Assembly (NCBI GenBank): GCA_035440755.1
Contig: DAORND010000134.1
Span: 1-6,150, forward strand
DNA from: Aquimonas sp002352135
Lineage (GTDB): Bacteria; Pseudomonadota; Gammaproteobacteria; Xanthomonadales; Xanthomonadaceae
Reading direction: 5' to 3'
DNA length: 6,150 nucleotides
Part shown: one piece after another, positions 5,156-6,150 of the stretch
Layout of the letters: the number at the start of each line of letters is the position of its first letter
Position numbering within the stretch: the stretch's first letter is position 1
Position numbers and translations under genes: made by a program
Notes under the pieces: generated by a model
Seen by the model: only the letters and a program-made list of their open reading frames with translations
Told to the model about the DNA's origin: nothing
Databases searched by the model: none

Positions 5156-6129
5156 GGTTCGCCAGTCGATTCCGCCTGAATCAGTTTGACGCCGGGTTTG
5201 ATCCCGGCAACCCAGCCTTCGCCTTCTTCGCGCAGGCGCACGGCGAACGTGAAGCCCTGCATGAAGCAGCGCGGGTACTCGACGAAGTAGCTGCCCGTCG
5301 GCTCGTAGTGCCAGCCAGCACAACCGGGGTCGGCATTGCAGAGGGCCTGGCACTCTTCAGCCGTCTGTCCGACATGGAATTCGACGACGCTCACTGCTGG
5401 ACTCTGCCCATTCGGGTCCATGTAGATGCCGTTCTCGGCTTCCAGGGCGACGCCTTCGATCCACGCCTCGCCCTCCACCGCAGACACCGTGGCCGTTTCG
5501 CTGACCGCATCCAACGCCTCGTTCAGTGCGCGGGCGTCGCTGGCGGCGATGTAACGCCCACCGGTACGCGATGCCAGACATTCCAACTGCGATTGCGCCA
5601 CGCTGCCTTGCTGGATATCGAAGCCAATGACATGTGCGGTGAAGTCGACGCCAAGTTGTTCCAGTTCGTCGGCAACCGCGCAGGGATCGGCGTCGCAGGT
5701 TTCTTCGCCGTCACTGACCAATATGACGGTTGCCTTCTGTTCGGTGAAGCGCAGTTGTTCGGCGGCGGCGCGCACGGCGGCGCTGATCGGCGTCATGCCC
5801 TTGGGCTGCAGCGCGCCGACCTGTTGGCGCAGATGTGCGGCATCGACGGCGCCGACCGGCACCAGCATTTCAATGTCTTGGCAGTCGCCTTTGCGGCGAT
5901 GTCCGTATGCCATCAGGCCAAGATCACCGCCCTGCCAGCCGTCGAGCATTCCGTCGACCGCCTCGCGGGCGATTTCGATCTTGCTGCGTCCGTCGATCTG
6001 GCCCCACATCGAACCGGAGGCATCGAGCACGAGAATGGACTGGGCGTTGGCTTCGTTCGCGGCTGCCTGCGCCATCGGTATCAGCCCAAGCAGCAAGCCG
6101 GAAACAAGGTGTATCACTGGTTGGCGCAT
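5152..6129 (-). CDS. Secreted VWA-domain protein with C-terminal PAN/Apple-like domain
   Basis: This is a 325-residue exported protein. A signal peptide (1 to about 22, VSGLLLGLIPMAQA) is followed by a von Willebrand factor A domain (about 30-215). Its MIDAS metal site is complete: DASGS (36-40), Thr in GMTPIS (T113) and Asp in VSDGEE (D140), so it should bind Mg or Mn and a ligand. VWA domains mediate protein adhesion; this type resembles the extracellular VWA proteins of the YfbK or calcium-activated channel-like group. Residues about 235-298 look like a PAN/Apple domain with cysteines at 260, 264, 270 and 288 (CQALCNADPGCAGWHYEP), a fold for protein or sugar binding. Four further Cys lie in the VWA part (83, 145, 150, 184). 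The ATG at 6129 has no clear Shine-Dalgarno and the frame stays open to the right edge, so an upstream start is possible, but this start gives a good signal peptide. Ligand unknown. Confidence 0.88.
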   Translation of the reverse strand: MRQPVIHLVSGLLLGLIPMAQAAANEANAQSILVLDASGSMWGQIDGRSKIEIAREAVDGMLDGWQGGDLGLMAYGHRRKGDCQDIEMLVPVGAVDAAHLRQQVGALQPKGMTPISAAVRAAAEQLRFTEQKATVILVSDGEETCDADPCAVADELEQLGVDFTAHVIGFDIQQGSVAQSQLECLASRTGGRYIAASDARALNEALDAVSETATVSAVEGEAWIEGVALEAENGIYMDPNGQSPAVSVVEFHVGQTAEECQALCNADPGCAGWHYEPTGSYFVEYPRCFMQGFTFAVRLREEGEGWVAGIKPGVKLIQAESTGEP

Positions 6130-6150
6130 GAGTTGAATCCATGGTGGGAA

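Noticed and set aside
5627..6136. Plus-strand open frame of 169 codons opposite the VWA gene
   Set aside because: The VWA frame has an intact MIDAS motif and signal peptide; the opposite frame is Ser/Arg/Cys-rich noise.

Overview
This window looks like a chromosomal segment of a GC-rich, flagellated gammaproteobacterium. The flavour of the proteins suggests the Xanthomonadales/Lysobacterales: secreted proteins with a TSP3-like calcium repeat and a short ...FKNGFEN-type C-terminus, and a sigma-54-type flagellar promoter. This placement rests on family recognition, not on a search. I found no rRNA, tRNA, CRISPR array, insertion sequence or phage gene.

Layout. (1) Positions 1-1263, minus strand: the start of a flagellar operon, fliL followed by fliM, with a 4-base stop/start overlap; fliM runs off the left edge. 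(2) Positions 1264-1597: a 334-base divergent intergenic region. On the fliL side it holds a near-consensus sigma-54 -24/-12 element and, about 115-150 bases upstream of the predicted start of transcription, a cluster of inverted repeats that includes a GTCAAT...ATTGAC pair resembling FleQ/FlrA half-sites. (3) Positions 1598-3052, plus strand: an unrecognised 484-residue protein anchored by one N-terminal membrane helix, with a Pro/Ala/Ser-rich linker and a small C-terminal beta-rich domain. (4) Positions 3053-3106: a convergent gap with two overlapping, mutually exclusive hairpins. (5) Positions 3107-5029, minus strand: a secreted amidohydrolase-like protein with a calcium-binding-type tail, followed 30 bases later by a 73-residue membrane protein. 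(6) Positions 5030-5151: a short intergenic region with a possible promoter, an 11-base palindrome in its spacer and further inverted repeats. (7) Positions 5152-6129, minus strand: a secreted von Willebrand factor A (VWA) protein with a complete MIDAS motif and a C-terminal PAN/Apple-like domain.

How the genes work together. Only fliL and fliM have a clear joint role: FliL is the stator-associated membrane protein and FliM is the C-ring switch protein that binds CheY-P. The remaining genes are envelope or exported proteins with no evident pathway link. The main leads are an amidohydrolase fold that appears to have lost three of its five usual metal ligands, a well-positioned sigma-54 promoter plus enhancer-like dyad for fliL, and the exclusive occurrence of the heptamer ATTGACG/CGTCAAT as inverted pairs in two intergenic regions. 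I do not see a convincing new multi-gene system here.
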